Shown here one piece after another: positions 37,941 through 48,305 of a DNA stretch of 64,000 bases (its first letter is position 1; every line of letters begins with the position of its first letter). Origin of the DNA: Arthrobacter bussei. GTDB taxonomy: Bacteria; Actinomycetota; Actinomycetes; Actinomycetales; Micrococcaceae. Under the pieces are notes generated by a model. That model did no database searches, was not told the DNA's origin, and saw nothing but the letters and a program-made list of their open reading frames with translations. The translations under genes and the position numbers were made by a program. The DNA lies in NCBI RefSeq assembly GCF_009377195.2, contig NZ_VJXX01000002.1, positions 62,001 to 126,000 on the forward strand. Direction: 5' to 3'.

Positions 37941-39533
37941 ATGACCCGCCGACAGCCACCCGAGGGCGCCGACCCCGCCGCCGCCCCGCCATCAGGCGCG
38001 TCGGGTGAGCCGACGGGTGAGCCGACGGTCGGAGACGGAGCGATCCGCGGAACGAGCGACGGCGATGGTCCTATCGGCCGCCACCTCGGGCACGCCCGGC
38101 GACACCGCGGACTGAAGATCACGGCCCTCGTCATGACGACGCTCATCGTCGCGGCGGTCGCCTTCGTCGGGGTCCAGGTGCTCAGGCTGCAGTCCAACGT
38201 CGTCACCCTGCCGCTCAACCTCGCCGAGGGTCAGGAGTCCGCGCTTCCGGTCGACTCGAGCACCGACCCCCTCCAGATCCTGATCCTCGGCTCGGACACG
38301 AGGACGGGCAACTCGGGTGAGTTCTTCGGTGACGAGAGTGATTCCTCGGGTGAGGGCAACTCGGACGTCATGATGCTCCTGACCCTCTCGGCCGATCGGG
38401 AGAACGTCACGGTCGTCTCGTTCCCGCGGGACCTCCTCGTCCCGCTGCCCGCGTGCATGAATCCCGACACGGGGCAGCCGTCGGAGGCCCAGGAGCTGGG
38501 CCAGCTCAACGCGGCACTCAACGAGGGGGGGCCCGGCTGCACCGTCGCCGCGATCAACAACCTGACCGGACTCTCCGTCGACCACTTCATGATGGCGGGG
38601 TTCAATGCGGTCAGTGAGCTCTCGTCCGCGGTGGGCGGCGTCGAGGTCTGCGTGCAGGAGCCGGTCGACGACGAGTTCTCCGGCCTGAGGCTGCCCGCGG
38701 GAACCAGCGAGGTCGAGGGCGACCAGGCCCTCGCGTTCCTCCGGACGCGCCACAGCTTCGGTGACGGAGGGGACATCGGCCGTATCGCGGCGCAGCAGTC
38801 GTTCATGGCTTCGCTCGCCCGCAAGGTGCGCGCCGAGGGCACCCTCACCAACCTGCCCAAGCTCTACTCCATCGCGGAGGTCGTCACGCGGAACCTCACC
38901 GTGGACGAAGGCCTGTCCCAGCCCGCGGAGATCCTGAAGATCGCCGACCGGCTCAAGGACGTGGACCTCGGCAACATGGCGTTCGTGACGGTCCCGGTGC
39001 AGCCCTGGGACCAGGATCCGAACCGCCTCGTGATCGACGAAGCGGCCGCAGCACCCCTGTTCGATGCCCTGCGTGAGGATCGTGGCCTGACCGAGGAGAG
39101 CGCGGCACCGTCCGCACCGGCATCGACGCCGGCCCCCTCCGAAGCTCCTGCCACACCGGAGGCACCCGCCTTCGATCCGGCGTCCGTGCCGCTGCTCGTC
39201 GTGAACGCGACGACGGACGCGGGCCGTGCTGCAGAGGTGCAGCGGCTGGTCCTCGAGGCCGGGTACACGCAGGCGGTGACGTTCGAGTCGGCGCCTGCGG
39301 CGACCACGCTCGTGGTCTACGGACCGGGGTACGACGGCGCCGCGGAGGACGTGGCGACGCGCTTCGGCGTCGCCGCGGCGAACATCATCGCCGATCCGGG
39401 CCTCGTCGGGGTCCAGCTGCAGGTCGGAGCGGATCTCGCGACCGGCTCCGCCGTCGTGGTCCCGCCGCTCGGCAACGAGCTCGACGGCCAGACCGCCGAC
39501 CAGGTCACCTGCCAGGCGTCCTCCGGGCTGTAG
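37941..39533 (+). CDS. LCP family protein with LytR_C domain
   Basis: LytR-CpsA-Psr enzymes transfer glycopolymers from a lipid carrier to peptidoglycan on the outer face of the membrane. The 530 residues have a cytoplasmic N-terminus, a membrane helix at about 58-80, an LCP domain at about 95-265 (ILGSDTRTG, VVSFPRDLLVPLP, QALAFLRTRHSF), a Pro/Ala/Ser-rich linker near 375-405 and a LytR_C domain (about 408-500). The conserved Arg and Asp residues of the active site are visible (DTRTG, SFPRD). AAGGAG lies before the ATG, with a CAGAAT box further up. Target polymer unknown; arabinogalactan is not expected in this family of bacteria, so teichoic-type polymers are more likely. Confidence 0.88.
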   Translation: MTRRQPPEGADPAAAPPSGASGEPTGEPTVGDGAIRGTSDGDGPIGRHLGHARRHRGLKITALVMTTLIVAAVAFVGVQVLRLQSNVVTLPLNLAEGQESALPVDSSTDPLQILILGSDTRTGNSGEFFGDESDSSGEGNSDVMMLLTLSADRENVTVVSFPRDLLVPLPACMNPDTGQPSEAQELGQLNAALNEGGPGCTVAAINNLTGLSVDHFMMAGFNAVSELSSAVGGVEVCVQEPVDDEFSGLRLPAGTSEVEGDQALAFLRTRHSFGDGGDIGRIAAQQSFMASLARKVRAEGTLTNLPKLYSIAEVVTRNLTVDEGLSQPAEILKIADRLKDVDLGNMAFVTVPVQPWDQDPNRLVIDEAAAAPLFDALREDRGLTEESAAPSAPASTPAPSEAPATPEAPAFDPASVPLLVVNATTDAGRAAEVQRLVLEAGYTQAVTFESAPAATTLVVYGPGYDGAAEDVATRFGVAAANIIADPGLVGVQLQVGADLATGSAVVVPPLGNELDGQTADQVTCQASSGL

Positions 39534-39569
39534 TCGCGCGAACCCTGCACGACCAGGGTCCATATCCCG

Positions 39570-39605
39570 GGGAGGTCCGACCCCGAGCCGGCGGGCGGAC
39601 CTCCC
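39570..39605. terminator. Hairpin between the LCP gene and the M13 peptidase
   Basis: GGGAGGTCCG (39570-39579) and CGGACCTCCC (39596-39605), a perfect ten-base stem with a 16-base loop, placed between two convergent genes. Probably terminates both; no T-run. Confidence 0.6.
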
Positions 39606-39611
39606 GCCACG

Positions 39612-41585
39612 TCACCAGATGCGGACGCGGTCCTCAGGCCCGAGCCACAGGCGGTCCTGCTCACCCACGCCGAAGGCCTCGTGGAACTCGTCGAGGTTCC
39701 GTACCACCTGGTTGCAGCGGAACTCGTTGGGGGAGTGCGGGTCCACTGTCAGACGACGCCGGGCCTCCTCGGGGCGGATCTTCTGCTGCCAGCACGTGGC
39801 CCAGGAGAGGAAGAAGCGCTGCGTCCCCGTGAGGCCGTCCACCACGGGTGCCTCCCGGCCCTCGAGGCTGAGGAGATACGCGCGGTAGCTGATCCCGAGT
39901 CCGCCGAGGTCGCCGATGTTCTCGCCGAGGGTCAGTTCGCCGTTGACCGCCTGCCCCGGGACCTCCGAGGGCTCGAGGGCGGCATACTGGGCGACGAGGC
40001 GGCCCGTGAGTGCGTCGAAGGCCTTCCGATCGTCCTCGCTCCACCAGTTGGACAGCATCCCGGTCCCGTCGAACTGCGAGCCCTTGTCGTCGAAACCGTG
40101 TCCGATCTCGTGTCCGATGACCGCGCCGATCGCGCCGTAGTTCACGGCGTCGTCGGCCTCGATGTCGAAGAACGGCGGCTGCAGGATCGCCGCCGGGAAC
40201 ACGATCTCGTTCATGGTCGGCATGTAGTAGGCGTTGACGATCTGCGGTGTCATGAGCCACGCACCCCGGTCGATGGGCCCGCCGAGCTTGCCCAGCTGCC
40301 GGCCGTGCTCGAACTCCGCGGCGCGGAGGACGTTGGCATACAGGTCCGAGGGGGCCACCTCGAGCGGAGCGTAGTCGATCCACTCCTCCGGGTACCCGAT
40401 CTTCGTGGTGAACTGCGAGAGCTTCTCGAGTGCCCTCGACCGGGTCTCGTCGGTCATCCACGCGAGCCCGCGGATGCTCGTCTCGTAGGCCGCGATGAGG
40501 TTCCGGACGAGAGCCAGCATCGCCTCCTTGTGGGTGGCGGGGAAGTGCCGCTCGACGTACTTCTGCCCGATCGCCTCGCCCATCGCCCCCTCCACGAGGG
40601 CGACCCCACGCTTCCAGCGGTCCTTCAGGCGGGGGGTCCCCGCGAGGTGGGTGCCGTAGAACGCGAAGGTCGCGTCGACGAAGCGATCGTCGAGGTAGTC
40701 GGACGCATGCAGCAGGACGCGGCTCGCGAGCCACTCGCGCCACGTCCCGAGATCCTCCTCGCGGAGCGCGGCGTCCAGCCCACGCACGAAGTCGGGCTGG
40801 TTGACGACGAGCTCGGCGTAGTGCGCCGGAGTGTCCGTCACCGTGGAGAGCCAGGGCACCAGGTGTGCGGAGAGACCCCCGAGGTCCCCGTGCCCGAGGA
40901 GGTTGTAGGTCTTCTGGGGGTCCCGGCGCTCCACCGAGCCCATCGACGAGGACGCCAGGCGCGTCTCCAGTGCGACGACACGCGCGGCCGCTCCGGCGGC
41001 GTCGGCAACCTCGACGAGCGCGAACAGCTGCTCGAGGAGCGCCTGGTACTTCTCCCGCGTCTCGGCGAAGCCGTCCTCGCGGTAGTAGGACTCGTCCGGC
41101 AGGCCCAGTCCGGACTGGTACAGGTGCAGCAGGTAGCGTGTCGGGTTCCCGGCGTCGTTGCTGACGTACGGCGCGAGGAGGCCCTGCACGCCCGAGCGCG
41201 ACAGGTTTGCACTGAGGTCCACCAGCTCACCGGCCGTCGTGACGTCCGAGATGCGCTCGAGCAAGGGCCGGATCGGCGTCGAACCGTCCCGCGCGACGCG
41301 GTCCGCGTCCATGAAATCCGCGTAGAGCGTGCCCAGCTTCGCGTCGATCCCGTCCGTGGCCGCATCACCACCGGGGTCAGCCCCCGATCGCGCGGCGGAC
41401 TCCTCGATGATCGCGCGGACGGCCAGCTCCGAGGCGTCGCGCAGCGCGGTGAAGGACCCGGCGAGCGGGCGGTCCTCAGGGATCACGGCGTCCTTCAGCC
41501 ACACGCCGTTGGCATGCCGGAAGAGATCGTCCTGGGGACGGGTGGTCCCGTCGAGATGGGTTGGATCGAACGTGCTGATGGTCAA
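39612..41585 (-). CDS. pepO: M13 family metallopeptidase
   Basis: Zinc endopeptidase of the neprilysin/PepO family, 657 residues. The zinc site is HEIGH (492-496, in VIGHEIGHGFDDKG); the third ligand Glu lies in GENIGDLGG further on, and NAYYMPTMNEIVFPA is the substrate-binding stretch. The N-terminus (RPQDDLFRHANGVWL) is typical, and there is no signal peptide, so it is likely cytosolic, acting on short peptides. The start is TTG 41585, with AGGAG six bases upstream. It is divergent from leuA and convergent with the LCP gene. Confidence 0.93.
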   Translation of the reverse strand: MTISTFDPTHLDGTTRPQDDLFRHANGVWLKDAVIPEDRPLAGSFTALRDASELAVRAIIEESAARSGADPGGDAATDGIDAKLGTLYADFMDADRVARDGSTPIRPLLERISDVTTAGELVDLSANLSRSGVQGLLAPYVSNDAGNPTRYLLHLYQSGLGLPDESYYREDGFAETREKYQALLEQLFALVEVADAAGAAARVVALETRLASSSMGSVERRDPQKTYNLLGHGDLGGLSAHLVPWLSTVTDTPAHYAELVVNQPDFVRGLDAALREEDLGTWREWLASRVLLHASDYLDDRFVDATFAFYGTHLAGTPRLKDRWKRGVALVEGAMGEAIGQKYVERHFPATHKEAMLALVRNLIAAYETSIRGLAWMTDETRSRALEKLSQFTTKIGYPEEWIDYAPLEVAPSDLYANVLRAAEFEHGRQLGKLGGPIDRGAWLMTPQIVNAYYMPTMNEIVFPAAILQPPFFDIEADDAVNYGAIGAVIGHEIGHGFDDKGSQFDGTGMLSNWWSEDDRKAFDALTGRLVAQYAALEPSEVPGQAVNGELTLGENIGDLGGLGISYRAYLLSLEGREAPVVDGLTGTQRFFLSWATCWQQKIRPEEARRRLTVDPHSPNEFRCNQVVRNLDEFHEAFGVGEQDRLWLGPEDRVRIW

Positions 41586-41664
41586 GATCGGCTCCTGGTT
41601 CTCCGTGGTGCAGCGCAGGACGACGCCCGTCCGGGCGCCCCGGAACCCATCCTAGGGGCCGTGC

Positions 41665-41670
41665 TAGGGT
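41665..41670 (+). promoter_or_regulatory. -10 box of the leuA leader
   Basis: TAGGGT, exactly six bases (GACGGA), then the GTG of the leader peptide at 41677. Same geometry as the leuS leader. Confidence 0.55.
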
Positions 41671-41676
41671 GACGGA

Positions 41677-41705
41677 GTGCGCGCACAGACGACTCTCCTT
41701 CGGTG

Positions 41706-41721
<16 letters not shown>
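41677..41721 (+). CDS. leuA leader peptide (MRAQTTLLRCRGEA)
   Basis: A 14-codon frame from GTG to TAG with two adjacent Leu codons (CTC CTT, 41695-41700). It begins at the predicted mRNA start, so it would be leaderless. The 5' arm of an 11-base hairpin starts five bases past the Leu codons and lies inside the peptide frame; the stop codon is in the hairpin loop. A ribosome waiting for charged tRNA-Leu would cover that arm. Leader peptides with Leu runs before leuA are known or predicted in several Actinobacteria. The next gene is 2-isopropylmalate synthase, which fits the codon content. Confidence 0.68.
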
Positions 41722-43554
<1,833 letters not shown>

Positions 43555-43648
43555 TCATCGCGGCGCGTGACCGGGCCCTTCTGCCGGAGCCCGGGACCGC
43601 CGCCCCTGCGCTCCCGCGCCGCTCGGCCGGCGCGGGGGTGGCAGGTGG

Positions 43649-43654
43649 AAGAAT
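43649..43654 (+). promoter_or_regulatory. -10 box of leaderless recO
   Basis: AAGAAT, six bases (GAGGAC), then GTG at 43661. The same hexamer occurs in the glpD promoter. Confidence 0.45.
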
Positions 43655-43660
43655 GAGGAC

Positions 43661-44407
43661 GTGACTTCCTCGTCGGCCTTGCGTACCTACCGCACCCACG
43701 GAGTAGTGCTGCGCACGTACAAGCTCGGTGAAGCGGATCGCATCATCGTGCTGCTGACCCGTGACCAGGGGCAGGTGCGGGCCGTCGCCAAGGGGGTCCG
43801 CCGCACCAGCAGCAAGTTCGGCTCGAGGCTGGAGCCCTTCATGTCGGTCGACCTGCAGCTGGCGCGGGGCCGCACGCTCGATGTCATCACCCAGGTCGAG
43901 ACGAAGGGGCTGTACGGCCACGGGATCGCCTCTGACTACGGGTGCTACACGGCGGCGACCGCGATCGCCGAGACCGCCGAACGGCTGACGGACATCGGCG
44001 AGACCGGGGGAGCGCAGTACGCCCTCGTGGCCGGCGCGTTCTCCGCCCTCAGCCGCAACCTGCATCCCTCCGAGCTCATCCTCGACTCCTATCTCCTGCG
44101 CGCCCTGGCCACCGCGGGATGGGCCCCCAGCTTCACGGACTGCGCGCGCTGCGCCGCGCCCGGACCGCATTCCGCGTTCTCCGCACCGCTCGGCGGGGCC
44201 GTCTGTCCCGACTGCAGGCCGCCGGGAGCGGCGTCACCGTCGTCGGCCACCATGGAGCTGCTCGGCGCCCTCCTGACCGGGGACTGGACCGTCGCCGACA
44301 CCTCGGAGGCCGCGGCCCGGCGCGAAGCGGCCGGCCTGGTCGCGGCCTACCTGCAATGGCACCTCGAACGCGGGGTCGCCTCCCTCAAACATGTGGAGCG
44401 TGTATGA
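43661..44407 (+). CDS. recO: DNA repair protein RecO
   Basis: Recombination mediator that with RecR loads RecA onto SSB-coated single-stranded DNA. The 248 residues have an N-terminal OB fold ([20 protein letters not shown]) and a zinc site of four cysteines (DCARC and VCPDC, about 160-187). GTG 43661 is supported by an AAGAAT box six bases upstream and the lack of a usual ribosome site at the right distance. Its stop overlaps the uppS ATG (ATGA), the conserved coupling of recO with uppS in Actinobacteria. Confidence 0.94.
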   Translation: MTSSSALRTYRTHGVVLRTYKLGEADRIIVLLTRDQGQVRAVAKGVRRTSSKFGSRLEPFMSVDLQLARGRTLDVITQVETKGLYGHGIASDYGCYTAATAIAETAERLTDIGETGGAQYALVAGAFSALSRNLHPSELILDSYLLRALATAGWAPSFTDCARCAAPGPHSAFSAPLGGAVCPDCRPPGAASPSSATMELLGALLTGDWTVADTSEAAARREAAGLVAAYLQWHLERGVASLKHVERV

Positions 44408-45204
44408 AGCCCGACGGACCCGTAGCACCGTGGCCGCACCCGAGCGGTGAGCGGGCGCCATCGATTCCCGCACAGTTCGTCCCCGGGCACGTGGCGATCG
44501 TCATGGACGGCAACGGACGCTGGGCCAACGAACGCGGGCTGCCGCGCACCGAGGGGCATCGCGCCGGCGAGGCAGCCCTGCTGGACGTCATGGCCGGGGC
44601 GATCGAGATCGGCGTGAAGCACGTCTCGGTCTATGCCTTCAGCACCGAGAACTGGAAGCGGTCGCCCGAGGAGGTCCGGTTCCTGATGGGCTTCAACAAG
44701 GACGTCCTGCGGCGCCAGCGTGACCAGCTGAACCAGTGGGGGGTCCGCATCCGCTGGTCCGGGCGGCGGCCCCGGCTGTGGCAGTCCGTGATCCGCGAAC
44801 TGGAGGACGCCGAGCGCCACACGGTCGCGAACACGACCTGCACCCTCACGATGTGCGTCAACTACGGGGGCCGTGCGGAGATCGCGGACGCGGCGAAGGC
44901 CATCGCCGAGGACGTCGCGGCGGGCACGCTGAAGGCGTCCTCGGTGAGCGAGAAGACCGTCCAGCGGTACCTCGACGAACCCGATCTGCCCGACGTCGAC
45001 CTCTTCCTCAGGACCTCCGGGGAGCAGCGGCTGTCCAACTTCATGCTCTGGCAGTCCGCCTACGCCGAGATGGTCTTCATGAACACGCTGTGGCCGGACG
45101 TCGATCGACGCACGCTCTGGCGGGCCATCGAGGAGTACGCCGCGCGCGATCGCCGATACGGCGGAGCCGTGGATCAGGCATCGGCGGGGCGGACGTCCTC
45201 CTGA
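44404..45204 (+). CDS. uppS: Isoprenyl (undecaprenyl) diphosphate synthase
   Basis: Cis-prenyltransferase that extends farnesyl diphosphate with isopentenyl diphosphate to the C50-C55 lipid carrier for cell-wall synthesis. The 266 residues show the catalytic VMDGNGRWA (Asp35), the [14 protein letters not shown] segment and the [14 protein letters not shown] signature. The ATG overlaps the recO stop; the open frame upstream is only antiparallel noise within recO. Chain length cannot be told from the sequence alone. Confidence 0.95.
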   Translation: MKPDGPVAPWPHPSGERAPSIPAQFVPGHVAIVMDGNGRWANERGLPRTEGHRAGEAALLDVMAGAIEIGVKHVSVYAFSTENWKRSPEEVRFLMGFNKDVLRRQRDQLNQWGVRIRWSGRRPRLWQSVIRELEDAERHTVANTTCTLTMCVNYGGRAEIADAAKAIAEDVAAGTLKASSVSEKTVQRYLDEPDLPDVDLFLRTSGEQRLSNFMLWQSAYAEMVFMNTLWPDVDRRTLWRAIEEYAARDRRYGGAVDQASAGRTSS

Positions 45205-45227
45205 GATGAGGGCCGTTCCGACAGGGG

Positions 45228-46322
45228 TCAGACCGTGCGCCGGCGGTCGGATCCCGTCACCGGGGGAGTAGCGCGGGCGGTGCGGAGGGGGCGCACGGAG
45301 GCATCGAGCCACCACTCCACCGTCTCGATGGCCTGTTCGCGAACGTCGCTCCGGGACAGGAAGACATCGTGCAGCGCGTCCTGCAGCCGCCGGATGGTCA
45401 CCGTGTGGCTCAGTTCCGCCGCGCGCCGCACCATCGCCGACACGTCCAGGACGCTGTCGGTGCGCAGCATGGCATCACTCCACGTGGTGCTGAGGGTGGA
45501 CGCCGTCGAGCACAGGACGAGGACCGGAACGTCGATCGCGATTCCCCGGGCCACGGCGGCGTGGCCCGCGAGGACCGCTGCCAGCCAGCCCGCCCTGATG
45601 GGGAAGCCGGCCTCCGGTCGCCAGGCCGCATCGATGGGCCACTCGCCGTCGCGCGTGTCGCTGATGCTCCTGAAGTAGAAGCCGAGCTCGGGCAGGCGCA
45701 GGCGTGCCTTGGGTCGTCGGCGTGAGACCGTGTCCAGGATGCCCTGTGCCGCGGAGCGCAGCAGCGCGCTGCCCTGCGTCTCCAGCCAGGGGCTGTTGAG
45801 GACCAGGCCTGCCACCCGGCCGGGATGCCGCGCCGCCCAGAGCGCCGCCGTCAGGCCGCCCGTCGAATGCGCCATCAGGACGAGGTCCACGGACCCCGGC
45901 GCCGGGTCTTCGGGCACCGGCCGGGCACGGCCCGCGATGCGCCTGCCGAGGGCTGCGATGGCGGCCTCCAGATCGGCGTCGTACTCGTCGAGGGAGGTGG
46001 CGAAACCGGGAGTCTGGCCGGGACGGAGGCTGCGCCCGTACTTGTGGAGGTCCACGGCGAAGAAGGCCCACCCGCGTTGGTGCAGGGCTGTGGCGAGCTC
46101 CCGGTGGAAGAAGTAGTCGCTGAAGCCGTGCAGGTACAGGACTGCGCGGGCCGGCGGATCGTCCTGTGGACCGGTTCCCGGCGCAGGAGGAATGGCGGGC
46201 CCGTCGAGCGGCTCGTAGGCGACGAGCGTGGCCACGCGGGGGCCCTCGTCGTCGGGCCCGAGGTGCAGGGTCAGGGCCCGGAAGTCCTCGCCGAGGATGT
46301 CCTCCACCCAGGGATCGTCCAT
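45228..46322 (-). CDS. Alpha/beta hydrolase (lysophospholipase-like)
   Basis: Serine hydrolase of 364 residues resembling the Hydrolase_4 group of monoacylglycerol lipases and lysophospholipases. The oxyanion motif is VLYLHGFSDYFF, the nucleophile lies in LMAHSTGGLTAALWA, and the C-terminal His is in DALHDVFLSRSDVREQA. No signal peptide. ATG 46322 is supported by TACTGT six bases upstream, a leaderless arrangement; a much longer open frame upstream only covers pyrD in antisense. It is divergent from pyrD and convergent with uppS. Substrate unknown. Confidence 0.82.
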   Translation of the reverse strand: MDDPWVEDILGEDFRALTLHLGPDDEGPRVATLVAYEPLDGPAIPPAPGTGPQDDPPARAVLYLHGFSDYFFHRELATALHQRGWAFFAVDLHKYGRSLRPGQTPGFATSLDEYDADLEAAIAALGRRIAGRARPVPEDPAPGSVDLVLMAHSTGGLTAALWAARHPGRVAGLVLNSPWLETQGSALLRSAAQGILDTVSRRRPKARLRLPELGFYFRSISDTRDGEWPIDAAWRPEAGFPIRAGWLAAVLAGHAAVARGIAIDVPVLVLCSTASTLSTTWSDAMLRTDSVLDVSAMVRRAAELSHTVTIRRLQDALHDVFLSRSDVREQAIETVEWWLDASVRPLRTARATPPVTGSDRRRTV

Positions 46323-46328
46323 GCAGCG

Positions 46329-46334
46329 ACAGTA
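46329..46334 (-). promoter_or_regulatory. -10 box of the leaderless hydrolase gene
   Basis: TACTGT on the minus strand, six bases (CGCTGC), then ATG at 46322. Confidence 0.5.
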
Positions 46335-46430
46335 CCGCGCGCGCAGGGGATCAGCTTCAGGTGCCCCGACACTGCATCCATGGCGGCCGGCGACTTGGTC
46401 CGGGGCGAGGGAGCGTGGAATTCTGGGACC

Positions 46431-47501
46431 ATGCGTATCTACCCGACCTTCTTCCGGATCGTCTTCTCCGGGATGGACGCCGAGAAGGCCCACAGGATCG
46501 GGTTCGCCCTCATCCGTGCCGCGGACCTCATCCCTGCAGGCTGGGCCCTGCGCCGCTTCTGTGCACCGCACCACGCCCTCGCGACCACGGCGTTCGGGGT
46601 GAACTTCCCGTCGCCGTTCGGACTGGCCGCCGGATTCGACAAGGCGGGGAAGGGCATCCTCTCCCTGACCGCGCTCGGGTTCGGGCACGTGGAGATCGGC
46701 ACCATCACCGGGCAGGCGCAGCCGGGGAATCCGGCACCGCGCCTGTTCCGGCTCGTCGAGGACCGTGCCGTGATCAACCGCATGGGTTTCAACAACGACG
46801 GCGCCGCCGCCGTCGCCCCGCGCCTGCGGTCCGCGAGGACCAGGCTCACCCGCCGCTACGGGCCACGGACCCGGCCGGTGGTGGGTGTGAACATCGGGAA
46901 GACGAAGAAGGTGGACCTCGTCGACGCGGTCGCCGACTACCTCGTGAGTGCCGAGCAGCTGGCTCCCGTGGCCGATTACCTCGTCGTGAACGTCTCCTCG
47001 CCGAACACGCCCGGCCTCCGCCTGCTGCAGAGCGTCGAGTCGCTGCGACCCCTGCTCGAAGCCGTCAGGACGACGGCGGACACGGCCGCCGGCCGACACG
47101 TCCCCCTCCTCGTGAAGATCGCGCCGGATCTCACCGATCAGGACATCGACGACGTCGGTGCCCTCGCCCTGGACCTCGGCCTCGACGGCATCGTGGCGAC
47201 GAACACCACGATCACCCGCGAGAATCTGGCCACCGACGCTGCGACCGTCATGTCGAAGGGCGTCGGCGGGCTCAGCGGTGCACCCCTCAAGGCGCGTTCG
47301 CTCGAGGTGCTGAAGCGGCTCCGCGCGGCCGTCGGCGATGGTCTGGCGATCATCGCCGTCGGGGGAGTGGAGACACCCGAGGACGTGAGGGAGCGCCTCG
47401 ATGCAGGAGCGACCCTCGTCCAGGGGTACACGGCGTTCCTCTACGAGGGCCCGTTCTGGGCTCGCCGGATCAACCGCGGACTGGCACGCTCGGGCGACTG
47501 A
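46431..47501 (+). CDS. pyrD: Dihydroorotate dehydrogenase (quinone), class 2
   Basis: Oxidises dihydroorotate to orotate in pyrimidine synthesis, passing electrons through FMN to the quinone pool at the membrane. The 356 residues have the class 2 N-terminal membrane-associating helices ([20 protein letters not shown]), the FMN-binding barrel ([18 protein letters not shown]), the catalytic Ser in [11 protein letters not shown], and [12 protein letters not shown] near the end. ATG 46431 starts the family homology. An AATTCT hexamer lies six bases upstream, so it may also be leaderless, although this is a poor -10 match. It is divergent from the hydrolase. Confidence 0.94.
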   Translation: MRIYPTFFRIVFSGMDAEKAHRIGFALIRAADLIPAGWALRRFCAPHHALATTAFGVNFPSPFGLAAGFDKAGKGILSLTALGFGHVEIGTITGQAQPGNPAPRLFRLVEDRAVINRMGFNNDGAAAVAPRLRSARTRLTRRYGPRTRPVVGVNIGKTKKVDLVDAVADYLVSAEQLAPVADYLVVNVSSPNTPGLRLLQSVESLRPLLEAVRTTADTAAGRHVPLLVKIAPDLTDQDIDDVGALALDLGLDGIVATNTTITRENLATDAATVMSKGVGGLSGAPLKARSLEVLKRLRAAVGDGLAIIAVGGVETPEDVRERLDAGATLVQGYTAFLYEGPFWARRINRGLARSGD

Positions 47502-47562
47502 CGCCTCGCGTCCTTCCGGAGGCGACCGCCGTCGTCCCCGGGTGACCGTCGTCGAAGACGCG

Positions 47563-47590
47563 ACGAGCCGGGCCCGAAGGCCCGGCTCGT
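47563..47590. terminator. Hairpin between pyrD and the DUF3043 gene
   Basis: ACGAGCCGGGC (47563-47573) and GCCCGGCTCGT (47580-47590), an 11-base stem with a six-base loop, between two convergent genes. No T-run. Confidence 0.65.
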
Positions 47591-47622
47591 GAAGTGGCTG
47601 AGGAGACGCCTCAGGAGGGGCG

Positions 47623-48213
47623 TCAGGAGGGGTACTGGCCGCGCTTCACCTGGGGCTTCGGCAGCCGGAGCCTGCGCAACTGCAGCGCACGCGTGACGCC
47701 GTACCAGAGGTCTCCCTGATTCGGTGATCCGAACTTCTCCGTCAGCTTCTTCTTCAGCTTCCGCCGCAGCAGCACGCAGTCGACCACCACGGCGACGATC
47801 AGCACCCAGAACGCCATCAGGACCGCGCTCTGCACGGCGAGGGACTGGAAGAAGCTCAGGATCACGAAGACCAGTGCGGCGATCATCAGGAACTCGCCGA
47901 TGTTGACGCGGGCGTCGACGAACTGGCGGATGTACCGTCGGTTCGGACCCTTGTCCCGCAGCGGCAGGTACTTCTCGTCGTCGGTGTCGAGCGCCTGGCG
48001 CATCCTCGCGCGTTCGTCCCGCACGGTCGACCGGCTCTGCTCGCGGGCTGCCTTGCGGTCGTTCGGGACGAGAGGGCGCTTCCGCGCCGCCTCCTGCACG
48101 CTGCGCTTGGGCGTCGGCGCTCCCTTGCCCTGCACACGCAGGGCTTCCTGGGAGCGCGAGGCCCCGTCGACGACAGCAGGGGCAGCGGGAGTCTTCTCTT
48201 TACGTCCGAACAC
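47623..48213 (-). CDS. DUF3043 membrane protein
   Basis: Conserved actinobacterial protein of unknown function, 196 residues. A charged N-terminal half contains the family stretch GKGAPTPKRSVQEAARKRP and PNRRYIRQFVDARVNIGEF; two membrane helices follow (about 107-150), then a basic C-terminus. It is likely an integral membrane protein with both ends in the cytoplasm. The start is GTG 48213: a TATCCT box stands six bases upstream, which points to a leaderless transcript. It is divergent from the M20 peptidase and convergent with pyrD. Confidence 0.85.
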   Translation of the reverse strand: MFGRKEKTPAAPAVVDGASRSQEALRVQGKGAPTPKRSVQEAARKRPLVPNDRKAAREQSRSTVRDERARMRQALDTDDEKYLPLRDKGPNRRYIRQFVDARVNIGEFLMIAALVFVILSFFQSLAVQSAVLMAFWVLIVAVVVDCVLLRRKLKKKLTEKFGSPNQGDLWYGVTRALQLRRLRLPKPQVKRGQYPS

Positions 48214-48219
48214 CCCCTC

Positions 48220-48225
48220 AGGATA
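48220..48225 (-). promoter_or_regulatory. -10 box of the leaderless DUF3043 gene
   Basis: TATCCT on the minus strand, six bases (GAGGGG), then GTG at 48213. The GAGGGG between them is too close to be a ribosome site. Confidence 0.5.
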
Positions 48226-48293
48226 CCGGCTCCCCGCCCGCCGCCATCCCTGCGACGGATCACGACGGGGAGGGCGGAGCGGATCCGGCTGTG

Positions 48294-48299
48294 TAGGGT
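48294..48299 (+). promoter_or_regulatory. -10 box of the leaderless M20 peptidase gene
   Basis: TAGGGT, six bases (TTCGGC), then ATG at 48306. It is the same hexamer as for the leuA leader and the DUF3054 gene. Confidence 0.55.
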
Positions 48300-48305
48300 T
48301 TCGGC